Notes: generated by a model not told the origin, from the letters alone. A stretch of DNA of 64,000 nucleotides from Antedon bifida (GCA_963402885.1 OY727102.1:9858001-9922000), one strand, 5' to 3'; shown: positions 11,276-23,387, counted from the stretch's first letter. Numbers and translations: made by a program.

Positions 11276-12548
11276 CTTGCAATCTTGTGCTTCCAGCAAT
11301 AGCTGGGTAATTATGTATACCATGAAATTGAAAAAATTGAGCACCATTACATGAAATTTGCCCACACGAATCCAGCATTTCCATTCTCTGGACGAGGTGC
11401 ACGCTGTTTTGCACTTTGACCTGCATTCTCCGGTTGATTCTGAAATATTTACATGAAAATGTTAATGGAAAAATGTAATATTTTAATCAGAATTTATAAA
11501 TTACGTAACTGATTACACAATGGAATGGCATTATCAGTACACGTTAAGAAAAAGGAGGTAGAAGAGTAAGAAAGTCCTTTGACAAATTTCCTTTCGAGTG
11601 AAAGTCAAGTATGCATATACTGTATAATAAATATACATTGATTTTATTTGACAGAATGCAAAATAGAGTTCCCCAAAATGAAAATATAATAAAAATTGAA
11701 ATACAGAAAAAAAAAAAACATCTTTTAAAATGAATAATAAAAATGTTCATATTTATTGAAACTGTTTATATCTTTTTTTTTTTTTTTTTGGTTTCCCACT
11801 TTTATTTCATCGTCATTAACATTGTTTCATTCATTATGATTTTTACATATATACAGTATTCGGTTTGTAACATGCTATTTAATGTTAAATCTTACTGAAC
11901 CTACCTGTAACTCATCGCAATCAAAGAACAGGCTTGTACCAATTATAAACGTCCATTCTCACACATACTTATCAACAGCTTCATGACTAAGAGAAGATGG
12001 CTCAATGACAAATGGCATCACCCCGATGTTGTTGTCAGCAAGAACAAGATCAGTCATTTGGAAAAAGACTCCATAATCCCAATTCTTCCAGATGAAGAAA
12101 TTGGCAATCTGACCATCCCTCGTCATGAACACCGTGCAAAGAAGTATGGCCTTCGTTGTTGCTCCATTGACTTTCAACGTCACAATCTCCCCACTGACAT
12201 GGTACAGCACCATCTCAGAGCCTACCACAGTGTTGTCTTGTAGGATGACATCTCTGGAGCTCTCAATTTCAATACCTGCTGGCCACGATATATCCTCAGC
12301 ATTGTAGCGGTCTTGATATGTACCAGGAAAGACAGAACAGCAGATTAATCTAAAATGTAAGTTACTATATAAGGGAAAGAGAAGTATTTTGGCATTGCTT
12401 ACCTGCTCCAACTGTGTGGTGAATTACATTATCCTGAATTGTTAGTCCTGAAGTACCAAACATCCCGATAGCAGGACTGAAGCCATTATGAAATGTATAC
12501 AACCGCTGGACCTTCTACAGTAACTTCTCCAATATCCAAGAAAGCAAC
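11276..12548 (-). pseudogene. Fibrocystin-L-like beta-helix fragment, block B, unit 1
   Basis: Minus-strand exons are 12403-12548, 11905-12349 and 11276-11439. The middle exon reads PGTYQDRYNAEDISWPAG, VILQDNTVVGSEMVLYH, FFIWKNWDYGVFFQMTD and DNNIGVMPFVIEPSSLSHEA, matching the second beta-helix region of fibrocystin-L. Between these, the conserved WSNNEGHTSLHGVHDEGW is in another frame, so there are two frameshifts; a stop follows DKYV as in block A. Unit 1 also lacks 15 bp that in unit 2 encode RDCTQ. The third exon (NQPENAGQSAKQRAP) has lost bases and runs into stops. Its 5' neighbour exon is cut at its start. No further upstream exons are visible, so the N-terminal two thirds of a fibrocystin-L gene is absent. 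Confidence 0.83.
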
Positions 12549-13560
12549 CTAAGGGAACATTATACTTACCTGTTGATTAAGTTAATTAACAATTGGGATG
12601 AAATATTTTACAGTACTTTGTACTTAATTTATTATTAACATTAAAACATATTTTAGTGTAAATTAAAAATAATTTTATTTTATAGTTGTTTATTTATAAT
12701 TTAATTTAGCATTTACTTAAACTATAGGCTTAATATAATTAAGTTAAGTTATCTTGCCCAGTGGGCTAGTCACAACAAAAACAAAAATCAAGCCCTGCTG
12801 AAATGGAAGCCTTATAATTCTTTTTTGCACTTTTTTTTATAAAAAGAAGAATTATCTGCAATTGCACCATTGGCTGCAACAGTATTTTTAATTAATGATT
12901 TATGATTTTTTTCAAATAACTACTGCATATATCACAATATATCACTTTTTAACAATTAGCCAGTAAATCATGGTCTGGTGTTAACATTCTGAATTTTCCA
13001 CTGATGCAGTGATGCCTGAATTTCACTACACTGCATAAAATATTAGTAAGCCTATTATAAGATTACCTTTTCCTTCAAATAGAATACAGTAAATGTCCAT
13101 CTGGGTCTTGTCTTCTAATATGTGATGCTTCAAAACACATATCCAGTCGTCTTCTGTTGGTCATTTTGAGATTTTTTTCTTCTGAAGAAACAATAACAAT
13201 TCTACTAATTTTTTAATTAATTATTAATTATTAGGTCGTACAGACAGTGACCAACAACTTTATGTCTTGTCTGAAGAATCACCCAAGAACACAGACAAGT
13301 CAGCACAGATCTCGAATTATAAAATATTGCTTATTGAATCGATCAAAAGATGTGTACGGCGTAACAGTTAGCGTTATTTAAATATTCCTTGTTTTTAACT
13401 ATATAAATATTGACTTTTTGGAACTGAAGTTGATTTATAAAAAGCATATAGGCCTATTTACATCGTATTTGTTACATATAACCCTGAATAGTCTTTGGTT
13501 TGGTGTTTAATATAGGACATGCGAATAGATTGTACTGTATTTATTAGGTATTGGTATAAA
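12549..13560. other. AT-rich spacer, no supported gene (unit 1)
   Basis: I find no repeat family or conserved protein. One minus-strand stretch near 13064-13170 reads MTNRRRLDMCFEASHIRRQD and ends near a GTAATC donor-like site, but it has a stop before that site and no recognisable domain. Confidence 0.4.
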
Positions 13561-14160
13561 ATAGGCTAGGCCAATACTAGGATGATAGGTCCCAGCATGT
13601 AGGCTAGCCTGCTGGGCCTAAAAAAAATAAACCTTAAACCAAAATTACATTTCCTAGTTTTTAGAATGAAAGCTGTCAACAGAAAACCTAATTGAATATA
13701 GGGTCTTCGGCCTAGGCTAGCTTGATACTAGACTAACGATATAGCCTTTATAGTAATAATACTAGCCTAGCTAGGCCTTAGGCCTAGGCCTAACCCATTC
13801 CCATAAAAGAAAGAAGAAGAAAACAGATCTGTCATATAGGCCTAGCTAGCCTAACTAGGCCTAGAGCTATAATAGACTATAGGCCTAGTAGGCCTAGAGC
13901 TAATACTAGGCCTAGGCCTATTATTATGATAGGCCTAGGCCTAGGCCTATTCTATTGTTGCAACCACTTTACCTTAAAAAAAACAATTTGTATCCAAAGC
14001 TAATTTGATACGAAGACATCCTTCCACATGCCAATAAAAAAACTACTAGCTAGGGGCCTAGGCCTAGCTAAGTATAAAAAGTGTATTGCTATACAATACA
14101 ATACAACGGATAGGCCAGCTAGGCCTAGGCCTAGGCTAGGCCGAAATCAAACTTCCCCGC
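13560..14160. repeat. TAGGCC-rich cluster, unit 1
   Basis: Dense irregular runs of TAGGCCTAGGCC and CTAGCTAGGCC, built on the palindrome AGGCCT, are interspersed with unique sequence. It is not a uniform array. Unit 2 differs by a few bases gained in one run, as expected of slippage. Confidence 0.8.
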
Positions 14161-15489
14161 AGGAGGTTCGTGCAGGCCCACACTTTTTGAGACTCGTCAA
14201 CTTATTGTTTAAGAATGCAGATATTTTTTGCCCCGTCGATATAAAATATTTTCCGGTAGAAGTAATTATTAGTTTATTACTAATTCTTATGTTAAGGTAG
14301 TATAAGTATAGGATTTGGTAAATCATTTAATACAAATAAATATAAGTAGAACCACCAGAACTATTTCCGCTATACAGCCCTATTTAAAAATGGCCTGGTC
14401 TAAATTAACATTCTACCTACTAGGGAACGTAGGTTGGCCGAGGCACTCTGCTTGACTTTCTAGGCCCCCCACACTACAAGTCCTAGGCCTACCCGTTAGG
14501 CCAATTTCTCTCGCGTTGTGGTAATAAGGATACGCAGCTAAAGTGAATTTCCTCCGCTACACTGAACCACGAGCTAAGCCTACATATTTACCGATACTCG
14601 TCAATTTATTTTTTTATGGCATCAATGCTACACATTTTGCCCATTGATAATACATTTTCTCGTACTAAAAAGTACTTATTAATTTAATTCATTATGTCTA
14701 TACTTTATTTATTTAGATATTTAGTTTCCGTTTCTTGTTGAATAAACTGCAAATAAATAAAGCTATTGTATTTCTAAAGGTTCCTTTAGCAAAATGGAAT
14801 CATCTTTCCTATAGTATATAAGAATACAAAAATATTTAGGATCTCGCTATTTATCTGGGCGATGTAGTCTGTGGGGTTAAAGAATACTCGAGCGGAAGAA
14901 TACAACACATAATAACCATATCTATTACCAGTAAAACAGCGTCCTCTCTTATTATTTCGCGTAGGTTTCAAATAATAACGGGGAAAAAAAGTTAAGTAAT
15001 ATTTAATAGCATAAGTGTGTTCCACTCATAAAAGAGTATTTAATTCCAAAATTGTAATACAGTATATCGAAAAGTTAGATTTTTATTAGTGATAGAAATT
15101 TAGTATTATTTGGATAAAATAAAACTGTAAAAACATCATTCAAAAACCATCGTGGAAAAATACTTAACCAACTTCAATTTTGTTCAAATTTGGTACAATA
15201 ATTCTATATGTATTTATTTATCTTTAGTATAAAAATTGGGTAATTTACTAGAATTTTAGATGATTTGGACATTTTTTATTTTTCAAAATATGATGCCTAT
15301 GGTTCTACTATACATTTACAACATTTTTTTTTACTAAAAGTGCGCCTAAGTTATTTTTAAAAAAAAACTTGATACTAGTATTTTTCTTTTACATTATAAC
15401 ATTTGTGTAGTAAATTTTTCTTCTCATAAGCTATTATAGTGTAGGCCTACATTTATATTATAGTAGAACCGTTTAATTGGGGACAGCTC
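14161..15489. other. AT-rich spacer, nothing recognised (unit 1)
   Basis: No coding region, RNA gene or repeat family can be supported here. Confidence 0.4.
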
Positions 15490-15985
15490 TTTTTACTATT
15501 TCGCCTTAACGTCTGTTTTTTTAACATTCGCCATTTACATTGCAAATTATAAATGGTATTATTATTTTTTAGTGGATTTAGAATAGCTAGAACATGTGTG
15601 ATAGTAGTTTTGACTACACTATATCAGGGAAGAGTGAGATTAAAGCAGTCGTGAATTAAAATTTCAATAAAATTTGTCAACAAATATAATTTTACTGTTT
15701 CGCCTTAACGTCTGTTTTTTTAACATTCGCCATTTAGGCCTAGGCCTACATCGCATTATAAATGGTATTATAATTTATACTGGATTTGGAATAGCTAGAA
15801 CAGTGTGTAGTTTAAACTATACTATATCAGGGGAATGAACGTGAATTAAAATGTCCATAACATTTGTCAACAAATATAATTTTGCGATTTCGCCTTAACG
15901 TCTGTTTTTTTTTACATTCGCCATTTGCATTATAAATGGTATTATTTTTATAATGGATTTGGAATAGCTAGAACATGTGTGTAGA
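15490..15985. repeat. Tandem repeat, 190-199 bp, about 2.6 copies (unit 1)
   Basis: TTTCGCCTTAACGTCTGTTT recurs at 15499, 15698 and 15888. Each copy is followed by ACATTCGCCATT, ATAAATGGTATTAT and GGAATAGCTAGAACA. I do not recognise the family. Confidence 0.85.
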
Positions 15986-16084
15986 TCTTTTCCAGATGGA
16001 TTTCTTTCAAACTAAATGAGGGGATCTGCTAGGTTCCCGCCCGGAGAAATAGTTTTTCTTACAAGATTTGAATAATCAACAATA

Positions 16085-16175
16085 TCAACATTCAACAGTG
16101 TGGCGTGTTGACCGCAATGAATAACAATACCATCTTCCCCACTACACCTGCACCAACTCATTTGCATAATAACGC
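16085..16175. repeat. Repeat flank, left member (unit 1)
   Basis: ATTCAACAGTGTGGCG and GTTGACCGC occur here and again, in the same direction, near 17178-17205. The adjoining AATACCATCTTCCCCACTAC to CATTTGCATAA (16126-16173) recurs as its reverse complement at about 17305-17353. The pair encloses both tRNA-like sequences. Confidence 0.65.
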
Positions 16176-16544
16176 ACGGCATACCAACTGATCAATATTT
16201 GTATAGGAGTAGCAATCAATGGGTTGGTTGGATGGCTGCTGTTGTTCATCATGTAATTCATTGTATCAGTTGTTTTGATTTCTCATGATCAATTATTCAC
16301 TTAATTCATTTAATTTATTCATGATCAAACACAGTAAAATGTAGTACATGGTTTGGAATAATGTTCGTTTGTTCAAAGTTAATAATTCACACAGAAATTG
16401 TGAAATTATTTATTACAATAATGCATATGTATTTAAATAAATAGAGAGAATACACTAGCCAGGCTAGGCATCGGCATCTTTACACATTTCTATTTATTTG
16501 TTCCTAATTTTCTGACATAACTTAGGTGTTCTTAAAATTGAGGG

Positions 16545-16837
16545 CGCCAAACATAAAATTTACGAGATCGGAAAGAGGCGGGAAGCCAAAAAAAATGATG
16601 GTGTGCTCCCTTGCCTCTAGCACGGTAAGGCTCTCTCACAGCCTTGGGGGTACCACACATCAGATGCTTTGATGTTATTGCCTCATAATGTGTGGTGGAA
16701 AGGGGGACGTTTAAGTCTGTGAACCCCAAACACAGAAGCTCGCATAGCTTTAACTCTTTTCCACCGACCGGCATGGGGTTTGAACCCACGATAATCGTGT
16801 TCCACGACGCTCTACCAACTGAGCTATCCGGCCCTCT
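16545..16837 (-). mobile_element. tRNA-derived SINE (unit 1)
   Basis: The minus strand opens with a tRNA-like head at 16764-16833: GGCCGGA acceptor, box A TAGCTCAGTTGG, box B GGGTTCAAACC with a well-formed T arm, and a 3' strand GCCGGTC pairing with the acceptor. The anticodon arm is too short, so it is not a working tRNA. About 210 bp of unrelated body follows. This head-plus-body layout is that of a tRNA-derived SINE. Confidence 0.7.
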
Positions 16838-16978
16838 GGTTAATAGCAAGGTTAAAACTAGATTCGTTTCCTCAAAAGTACGTCATGAATATGCAAATTT
16901 ATGACGTAACGATTAGAATGACGTAATATGAAGCGCGTATAAGACTATACTATTGTCACCTTTTATTACTCGTGTACA

Positions 16979-17062
16979 TTGTGGCATAACGGGTAGTGCT
17001 CTAGTAACTATCGTTTGGATTGTATTCTCTCAGCTCTACTGGCTGGGGTTCGAATCTCTACG
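16979..17062 (+). mobile_element. tRNA-like Pol III promoter sequence (unit 1)
   Basis: Box A-like GTGGCATAACGGGTAGTGC and box B-like GGTTCGAATCTC are spaced as in a tRNA, and a T run after 17068 could end Pol III transcription. The acceptor strands do not pair. It is probably a SINE head or tRNA relic. Confidence 0.5.
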
Positions 17063-17159
17063 GATTTCTTTTTTTTTAAAAATAAATATAAAATGCTTTT
17101 CTTTTATTTTGAAAGAGAGATATTTAGAGAGTCAGGTTAATTTAGAATAATATAATGTA

Positions 17160-17360
17160 AAAGATTAACAACATCAAAATTCAACAGTGTGGCGCGTTGA
17201 CCGCCGCGAATGACTAACAATTGAATGTCAGAAAAAAAGGAATTATAGTTCTCTTCGTTACGTGTTTAGAAAAGAATTTATATCTCATCGTTGGTGGTAT
17301 GTCGGCGTTGTTATGCAAATGGATTTGTACAGGTGTAGTGGGAAAGATGGTATTCCAACC
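17160..17360. repeat. Repeat flank, right member (unit 1)
   Basis: Direct copy of the 16091 motif (CAACAGTGTGGCG, GTTGACCGC) plus an inverted copy of 16126-16173 (GGTGTAGTGGGAAAGATGG). No transposase is present. It may be the two ends of a composite or nested non-autonomous element. Confidence 0.6.
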
Positions 17361-17744
17361 GTTTAAAACCAAAATATCGGCTAAATATATTCTTTTTTGC
17401 GTTTCAACATAATTATATGTTAATGATTCCAATTACGATACAAACTTTTTTTTTATTTTGTAGGTAAATTGGCAGATATAACCCTTTTTGTCTTTCCCCT
17501 TAACGTTTTCATACCACAATCGCTGTGCTAAGGGGAATTTATTATTACCCTTAAGGCCATTTTACACTAAAAAGAGGGAAGTAAAATCAACCGATTGACC
17601 CCTATCTAAGTTTATTTTCTGTCAATCCTTAAGGCTACAATTTATATAAAACAAAATAATTAAATGGTTAAATTCTGTTTCACCAAATTTATAAATAATT
17701 CTAGGTCCTAAAGGCATGTCTTTTAATTTGTTGTCGGTGTCTTC
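17361..17744. other. Spacer, nothing recognised (unit 1)
   Basis: AT-rich, with a short imperfect hairpin between CCCCTTAACG and CTAAGGGGAA. No gene is supported. Confidence 0.4.
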
Positions 17745-18030
17745 TATTCTAGGCCTAGAAGGCCTAGCCTAGGTCTAAGTGATGCGGCCTTTGCCGCCTG
17801 GCTGGGCGTGAGGTGAGTTGGTACCAATTTTAAAAACTAGTTGCATAGGCCTAGTCAGCTAAGCTAAAAGGTTAGGCCTAGCCTATTATAGTCGCCGCAT
17901 ATAGTACTGTATATCGCTATTAATTAGGGCCAAAATTAAATAACTAGCCTAGGGGCCTAGCTAGGCCTATTTAGCTTATCTTTCTTAGGCTAGGCCCTAG
18001 CCTAAGCCTAGCTAGGTAGGCCTAGAATAG
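17745..18030. repeat. Second TAGGCC-rich cluster, unit 1
   Basis: The same AGGCCT-based words as at 13560-14160, including CTAGCTAGGCC and AGGCCTAGAATAGGCCTAG. The spacer from 18031 to 18573 has nothing further that I recognise. Confidence 0.8.
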
Positions 18031-18607
18031 GCCTAGTAGATATTCGCCCAGGATTCGCGTATGGGTGTTAAACGGATGATCGGGCCCACTTTTGTATGCG
18101 CACCAAACAAAAGGAGGCCTCCAAATAGCCATAAATAAACACAGAACTAAATGGCCATTAAACTAGTTTAGTATCTAGTCAAGTATCAGCCGCGCAATGT
18201 TTTTATGAATATAGTAAATATTAATTAATTATTAAACAGCCGATAAATACTAATCAATGTGTCTTAATACAAAACAAATTTTACTAATCTAACATCTAGT
18301 TTTAATGATTAATTATAATAATTAATCGTATATTTCTTTTCTTATTTCTGCATATCATTATTATACATGATACCCCAAACAACAAGGCTCATCTCATAAA
18401 CACAATATTTCTTGTTTTTTTAATTGTACTTCTTCATTTCTTATGCACTTGGAGTTTATAACTTGATACAGAAACCATAATCCTGTTATCGATAAAATGA
18501 ATATTAATTATTAATATTGGTAATGGTAACTAATAATAAATAAACTAATTTCCAACATTTAAAAAACCACAATTTGCAGAATAAAACCAAAACGGAAACA
18601 AAACAAC

Positions 18608-18613
18608 TTTATT
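18608..18613 (-). terminator. Polyadenylation signal downstream of terminal exon 1 (unit 1)
   Basis: AATAAA on the minus strand lies 161 bp past the TGA of the terminal exon at 18774-18847 and is followed by a GT-rich stretch (GTTGTTTTGTTTCCG), the usual layout of an animal cleavage site. Later copies of the terminal exon join other sequence before this point and lack it. Confidence 0.6.
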
Positions 18614-18643
18614 TATAAAAATCACACATACTTATTGGCACAT

Positions 18644-19758
18644 GTAAAATAAATTAAAAAAAAAAATGTACTGGCATAACTGACGGCCGCAATAACTGGT
18701 GGCTGAAATGATCCCAAAAGAGTTATGTTGTCTGGTACTCGTTGTGTTAACATTAATAATGTCTTTTTCCTTTTCATATAGGCCTAGTGTCTGATGTGTT
18801 GATGGAGTAAATGTTCTTGGGCAGCTGGTTGCAGTTTTTCTCATTTTCTATTTTTATATTGTTCTTAGTTGATGTCATATTCTAAATATGTAATTTGTAT
18901 TGTCATGACGTTGAAAATATTTAAATAACAATTGTCCATGTGGTTTTTAACATCTTTAGATTCATCAGAGATTCATCTGATGTTCAAATCCAGTAAAAGT
19001 ATTGGATTATTTTATTGATGATTTGTTCTACTGTACAATCATGTAAGAATTAGAAATCTGGCTACTCGCTCAAAGCTGCTACAGTAATGTACTGTGTTAG
19101 GAATACTATTAATTGAATCTAACATACACTGGATAGTTCCTAATTTCAGTCTGTTACAGTATTAAATTTAAGAATTTTATTAGGGAACATACTACACTAA
19201 TTGTGCTTCATATTTTCATATTCATACCGGTAATTTTTTAAAAAACATTTGACGTTTTTAACATGTATGAAATCTATCTCCAGCAGGATCAATTACAGGA
19301 CAATTGTTCTTGTCTTATATGTGATGATTTTTATGTATAAATAAATGATCATAATGTAAAGAAAAATAAATTAGAAACATTGACATTCTAGCTGAAATAC
19401 TTTGAAATATTTAATCACTGAATAACTTAATAAATTACACTTTAATATTGTAAACATTTCCAAATTGATCAGCTTGTATTATACCATGTACCGTCAATTC
19501 TAATAGTAACCCACACTCTAATAGTAACCCCCCTTCTAGTAGTAACCCAACTTATAAGTCAATCTATAGTAATAACCCACTACTACTACTAGTAACCCAT
19601 GGGGGAGGTTATTATTAGAGTCACAAAAACTATTGAAAAAATGACATTAAGACTGGTCGTTTATTATGCAGCAATATTTTGAAAATAAGGAGATAATGCA
19701 TGTTGATCTCGGGAGGACTGAGTGTTTTTGAGTTTATAAAATAAAGTTCAAACAAATT
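18644..19758. repeat. Satellite segment a1 (unit 1)
   Basis: First copy of segment a, about 1.1 kb, also found inside each 3.71-kb repeat that follows. It holds a terminal coding exon (minus strand), several short AATAGTAACCC words, and ends where segment b begins. Confidence 0.88.
18774..18847 (-). CDS. Candidate terminal coding exon, copy 1 (unit 1)
   Basis: A 74-nt exon between an AATAG acceptor and a TGA stop. Entered in phase 1, as all neighbouring microexons leave, it reads (E)NEKNCNQLPKNIYSI then NTSDTRPI and stop. It would be the last coding piece of the fibrocystin-L-like tail, followed by a 3' UTR and poly(A) signal. No domain is recognised. The open frame and matching phase are the support; no transcript evidence is available. 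Confidence 0.5.
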
Positions 19759-20858
19759 TATTTATTCTTACTGTTTTATTATTTTTCTATGATTTGCTGA
19801 CCGGAAAAGTTGGGGTGGGTTACTATTTTCAGGTGCCTTACTATTTACAGGTGCCTAATTTAAGATTAGTAATAATAACCCACTACTCCAATAGTAATCC
19901 CCCTTCCCCCCCCCCCCCCACTTCTAATAGTAACCCACCCTAAAAAACAATCAAAAAATAATAACCCAGGGTTACAATTAGAAGATTTACGGAATCAATT
20001 AGTTTAAACTAATTAATACATGCTATAGACTATTGTAGCCCAAATATCAAATTACACTTTTAATATTGCAAACATTTCCAAATTGATCAACTTGTAGTAT
20101 ATAACCATGTATCAATTAGTTTAAACTAATTAATCCATGCTATAATCTATAGACTATTGTAGCCCAAATATCGAATTACACTATTATTTATAATAATAAC
20201 AGCAACCGGGAATCCACAAAATGTTAGGATTCAGCCAAGTAGCCTTTTTTGCAATTAAAATCTCATTACACGGAATCTCTTCGATGTTATAGAACACACT
20301 TCTCGTAGGCGTGTTGAATATGCGTGTAATAGCGTGTTGTATAAACGCGCCCTTAGGTGCAACAGCCTGACAAATTGATATGGTAACACTATTAAAAACA
20401 AGTATATCAATCAGAACGTTAACATACGTTATGTTATATCTATTTTCAAACCTTTTAAAATCAAAAACTCATCAGCATCATTTTTTCATTCTTAACTTTC
20501 ATCCTTATAATTATCCAATTTTGAATTGAGAATCCAGGATTTGATGTCAACAATTTCGCTACCTCTTTCTTGCCTGCAAAATGAGAAAAACAAAAATGCA
20601 ATTATTCTATCATCTCTTACAGATGTATTTGTCCTAAATTTGTCCTATTTTGATGTCACATAACAGCTATCCACTTGGAATCGAGAAATTGAATATTTGC
20701 GACCAACAACCGGCCCATATTTTATAATGTAAAATAAATTTAAAAAAAAAATGTACTGGCATAACTGACGGCCGCAATAACTGGTGGCTGAAATGATCCC
20801 AAAAGAGTTATGTTGTCTGGTACTCGTTGTGTTGACATTAATAATGTCTTTTTCCTTT

Positions 20859-20932
20859 TCATATAGGCCTAGTGTCTAATGTGTTGATGGAGTAAATGTT
20901 CTTGGGCAGCTGGTTGCAGTTTTTCTCATTTT
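20859..20932 (-). CDS. Candidate terminal coding exon, copy 2 (unit 1)
   Basis: Same 74-nt exon as 18774-18847, with the better acceptor CCATAG. It is open in phase 1; one change gives NTLDTRPI. No nearby AATAAA was seen. Confidence 0.45.
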
Positions 20933-22959
20933 CTATGGCTATATTGTTCTTAGTTGATGTCATATTCTAAATATGTAATTTGTATTGTCATGACGTTGAA
21001 AATATTTAAATAACAATTGTCCATGTGGTTTTTAACATCTTTAGATTCATCAGAGATTCATCTGATGTTCAAATCCAGTAAAAGTATTGGATTATTTTAT
21101 TGATGATTTGTTCTACTGTACAATCATGTAAGAATTAGAAATCTGGCTACTCGCTCAAAGCTGCTACAGTAATGTACTGTGTTAGGAATACTATTAATTG
21201 AATCTAACATACACTGGATAGTTCCTAATTTCAGTCTGTTACAGTATTAAATTTAAGAATTTTATTAGGGAACATACTACACTATAAATTGTGCTTCATA
21301 TTTTCATATTCATACCGGTAATTTTTTAAAAAACATTTGACGTTTTTTACATGTATGAAATCTATCTCCAGCAGGATCAATTACAGGACAATTGTTCTTG
21401 TCTTATATGTGATGATTTTTATGTATAAATAAATGATCATAATGTAAAGAAAAATAAATTAGAAACATTGACATTCTAGCTGAAATACTTTGAAATATTT
21501 AATCACTGAATAACTTAATAAATTACACTTTAATATTGTAAACATTTCCAAATTGATCAGCTTGTATTATACCATGTACCGTCAATTCTAATAGTAACCC
21601 ACACTCTAATAGTAACCCCCCTTCTAGTAGTAACCCAACTTATAAGTCAATCTATAATAATAACCCACTACTACTACTAGTAACCCATGGGGGAGGTTAT
21701 TATTATAGTCACAAAAACTATTGAAAAAATGACATTAAGAGACTGGTCGTTTATTATGCAGCAATATTTTGAAAATAAGGAGATAATGCATGTTGATCTC
21801 GGGAGGACTGAGTGTTTTTGAGTTTATAAAATAAAGTTCAAAGAAATTTATTTATTCGTACTGTTTTATTATTTTTCTATGATTTGCTGACCGGAAAAGT
21901 TGGGGTGGGTTACTATTTTCAGGTGCCTTACTATTTACAGGTGCCTAATTTAAGATTAGTAATAATAACCCACTACTCCAATAGGAATCCCCCTTCCCCC
22001 CCCCCCCCACTTCTAATAGTAACCCACCCTAAAAAACAATCAAAAAATAATAACCCAGGGTTACAATTAGAAGATTTACGGAATCAATTAGTTTAAACTA
22101 ATTAATACATGCTATAGACTATTGTAGCCCAAATATCAAATTACACTTTTAATATTGCAAACATTTCCAAATTGATCAACTTGTAGTATATAACCATGTA
22201 TCAATTAGTTTAAACTAATTAATCCATGCTATAATCTATAGACTATTGTAGCCCAAATATCGAATTACACTATTATTTATAATAATAACAGCAACCGGGA
22301 ATCCACAAAATGTTAGGATTCAGCCAAGTAGCCTTTTTTGCAATTAAAATCTCATTACACGGAATCTCTTCGATGTTATAGAACACACTTCTCGTAGGCG
22401 TGTTGAATATGCGTGTAATAGCGTGTTGTATAAACGCGCCCTTAGGTGCAACAGCCTGACAAATTGATATGGTAACACTATTAAAAACAAGTATATCAAT
22501 CAGAACGTTAACATACGTTATGTTATATCTATTTTCAAACCTTTTAAAATCAAAAACTCATCAGCATCATTTTTTCATTCTTAACTTTCATCCTTATAAT
22601 TATCCAATTTTGAATTGAGAATCCAGGATTTGATGTCAACAATTTCGCTACCTCTTTCTTGCCTGCAAAATGAGAAAAACAAAAATGCAATTATTCTATC
22701 ATCTCTTACAGATGTATTTGTCCTAAATTTGTCCTATTTTGATGTCACATAACAGCTATCCACTTGGAATCGAGAAATTGAATATTTGCGACCAACAACC
22801 GGCCCATATTTTATAACTACTGTAGTACTGTACTTGTTCAAAAATAACACTATATTGATCTCTTTCCCTTTAATGTTCAACAATATTCCAATTAAAATGC
22901 TTAAATACAGAAGTATAGGCCTACAGGTACATATGACAACCTCAGACATCCATCCTATA

Positions 22960-23160
22960 TTAGACTGTGTTCCAGCCCGTAAATTTTGGCACATATGGCG
23001 TTTTATACGTATAATATAATACTCAGATTTACGCACTGGGGAAATATGTGAAGAAATCGATTTGCATGCCCGCAAATATCCGATAAGAATGACGTAGGTT
23101 ATCATACCATATGTGCCAAATTATTTATCTTTACTATTTACGGGCTGGAACCCAGTCTAA
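22960..23160. mobile_element. MITE in segment c, copy 1 (unit 1)
   Basis: A 200-bp element with inverted ends of about 39 bp: TTAGACTGTGTTCCAGCCCG at the left and CGGGCTGGAACCCAGTCTAA at the right, each continuing into the CATATGTGCCAAA block. A TA target duplication is possible, suggesting a Tc1/mariner-type parent. It is non-coding and repeats with segment c. Confidence 0.8.
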
Positions 23161-23239
23161 TCATATATATGCACTGCTCTTTAACCAATTGAATGCTCTT
23201 TGGCATGTGAATAACGAACCTTTTTAAATATAAACTTAC

Positions 23240-23272
23240 CTGTGAGATCGTCATGGTTGTATAGGTCATCTC
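23240..23272 (-). CDS. Candidate microexon type I, copy 1 (unit 1)
   Basis: A 33-nt exon between CTATAG and GTAAG. In phase 1 it reads (G)DDLYNHDDLT(G). Its length is a multiple of three, so it can be skipped without a frame change. It is acidic, and homologous in start and acceptor to the 44-nt exon at 31392-31435. Confidence 0.5.
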
Positions 23273-23387
23273 CTATAGTAGTAAACAAAAACAATTTATA
23301 ACATTAATATTTTATACATTTTCGTTCTTGATACATTGTACATTTGTGTTTTCAAATGTTTTGCTGCTAATATTGTAGTAGACTTAC

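Noticed and set aside
14028-14300. A 90-codon plus-strand frame
   Set aside because: Half of it is translated TAGGCC repeat; no domain is seen.
16764-16833. Functional tRNA gene
   Set aside because: The acceptor and T arm fold, but the anticodon arm is too short and does not pair; it also heads a longer repeat body.
19480-19620. Telomere-like TAACCC words in segment a
   Set aside because: They are spaced irregularly within AATAGTAACCCA words and never form a hexamer array, so they are not interstitial telomere sequence.
22734-23105. A 123-codon minus-strand frame repeated in each satellite copy
   Set aside because: It runs through the MITE and its inverted ends, has no recognisable domain, and is repeated only because the satellite is.
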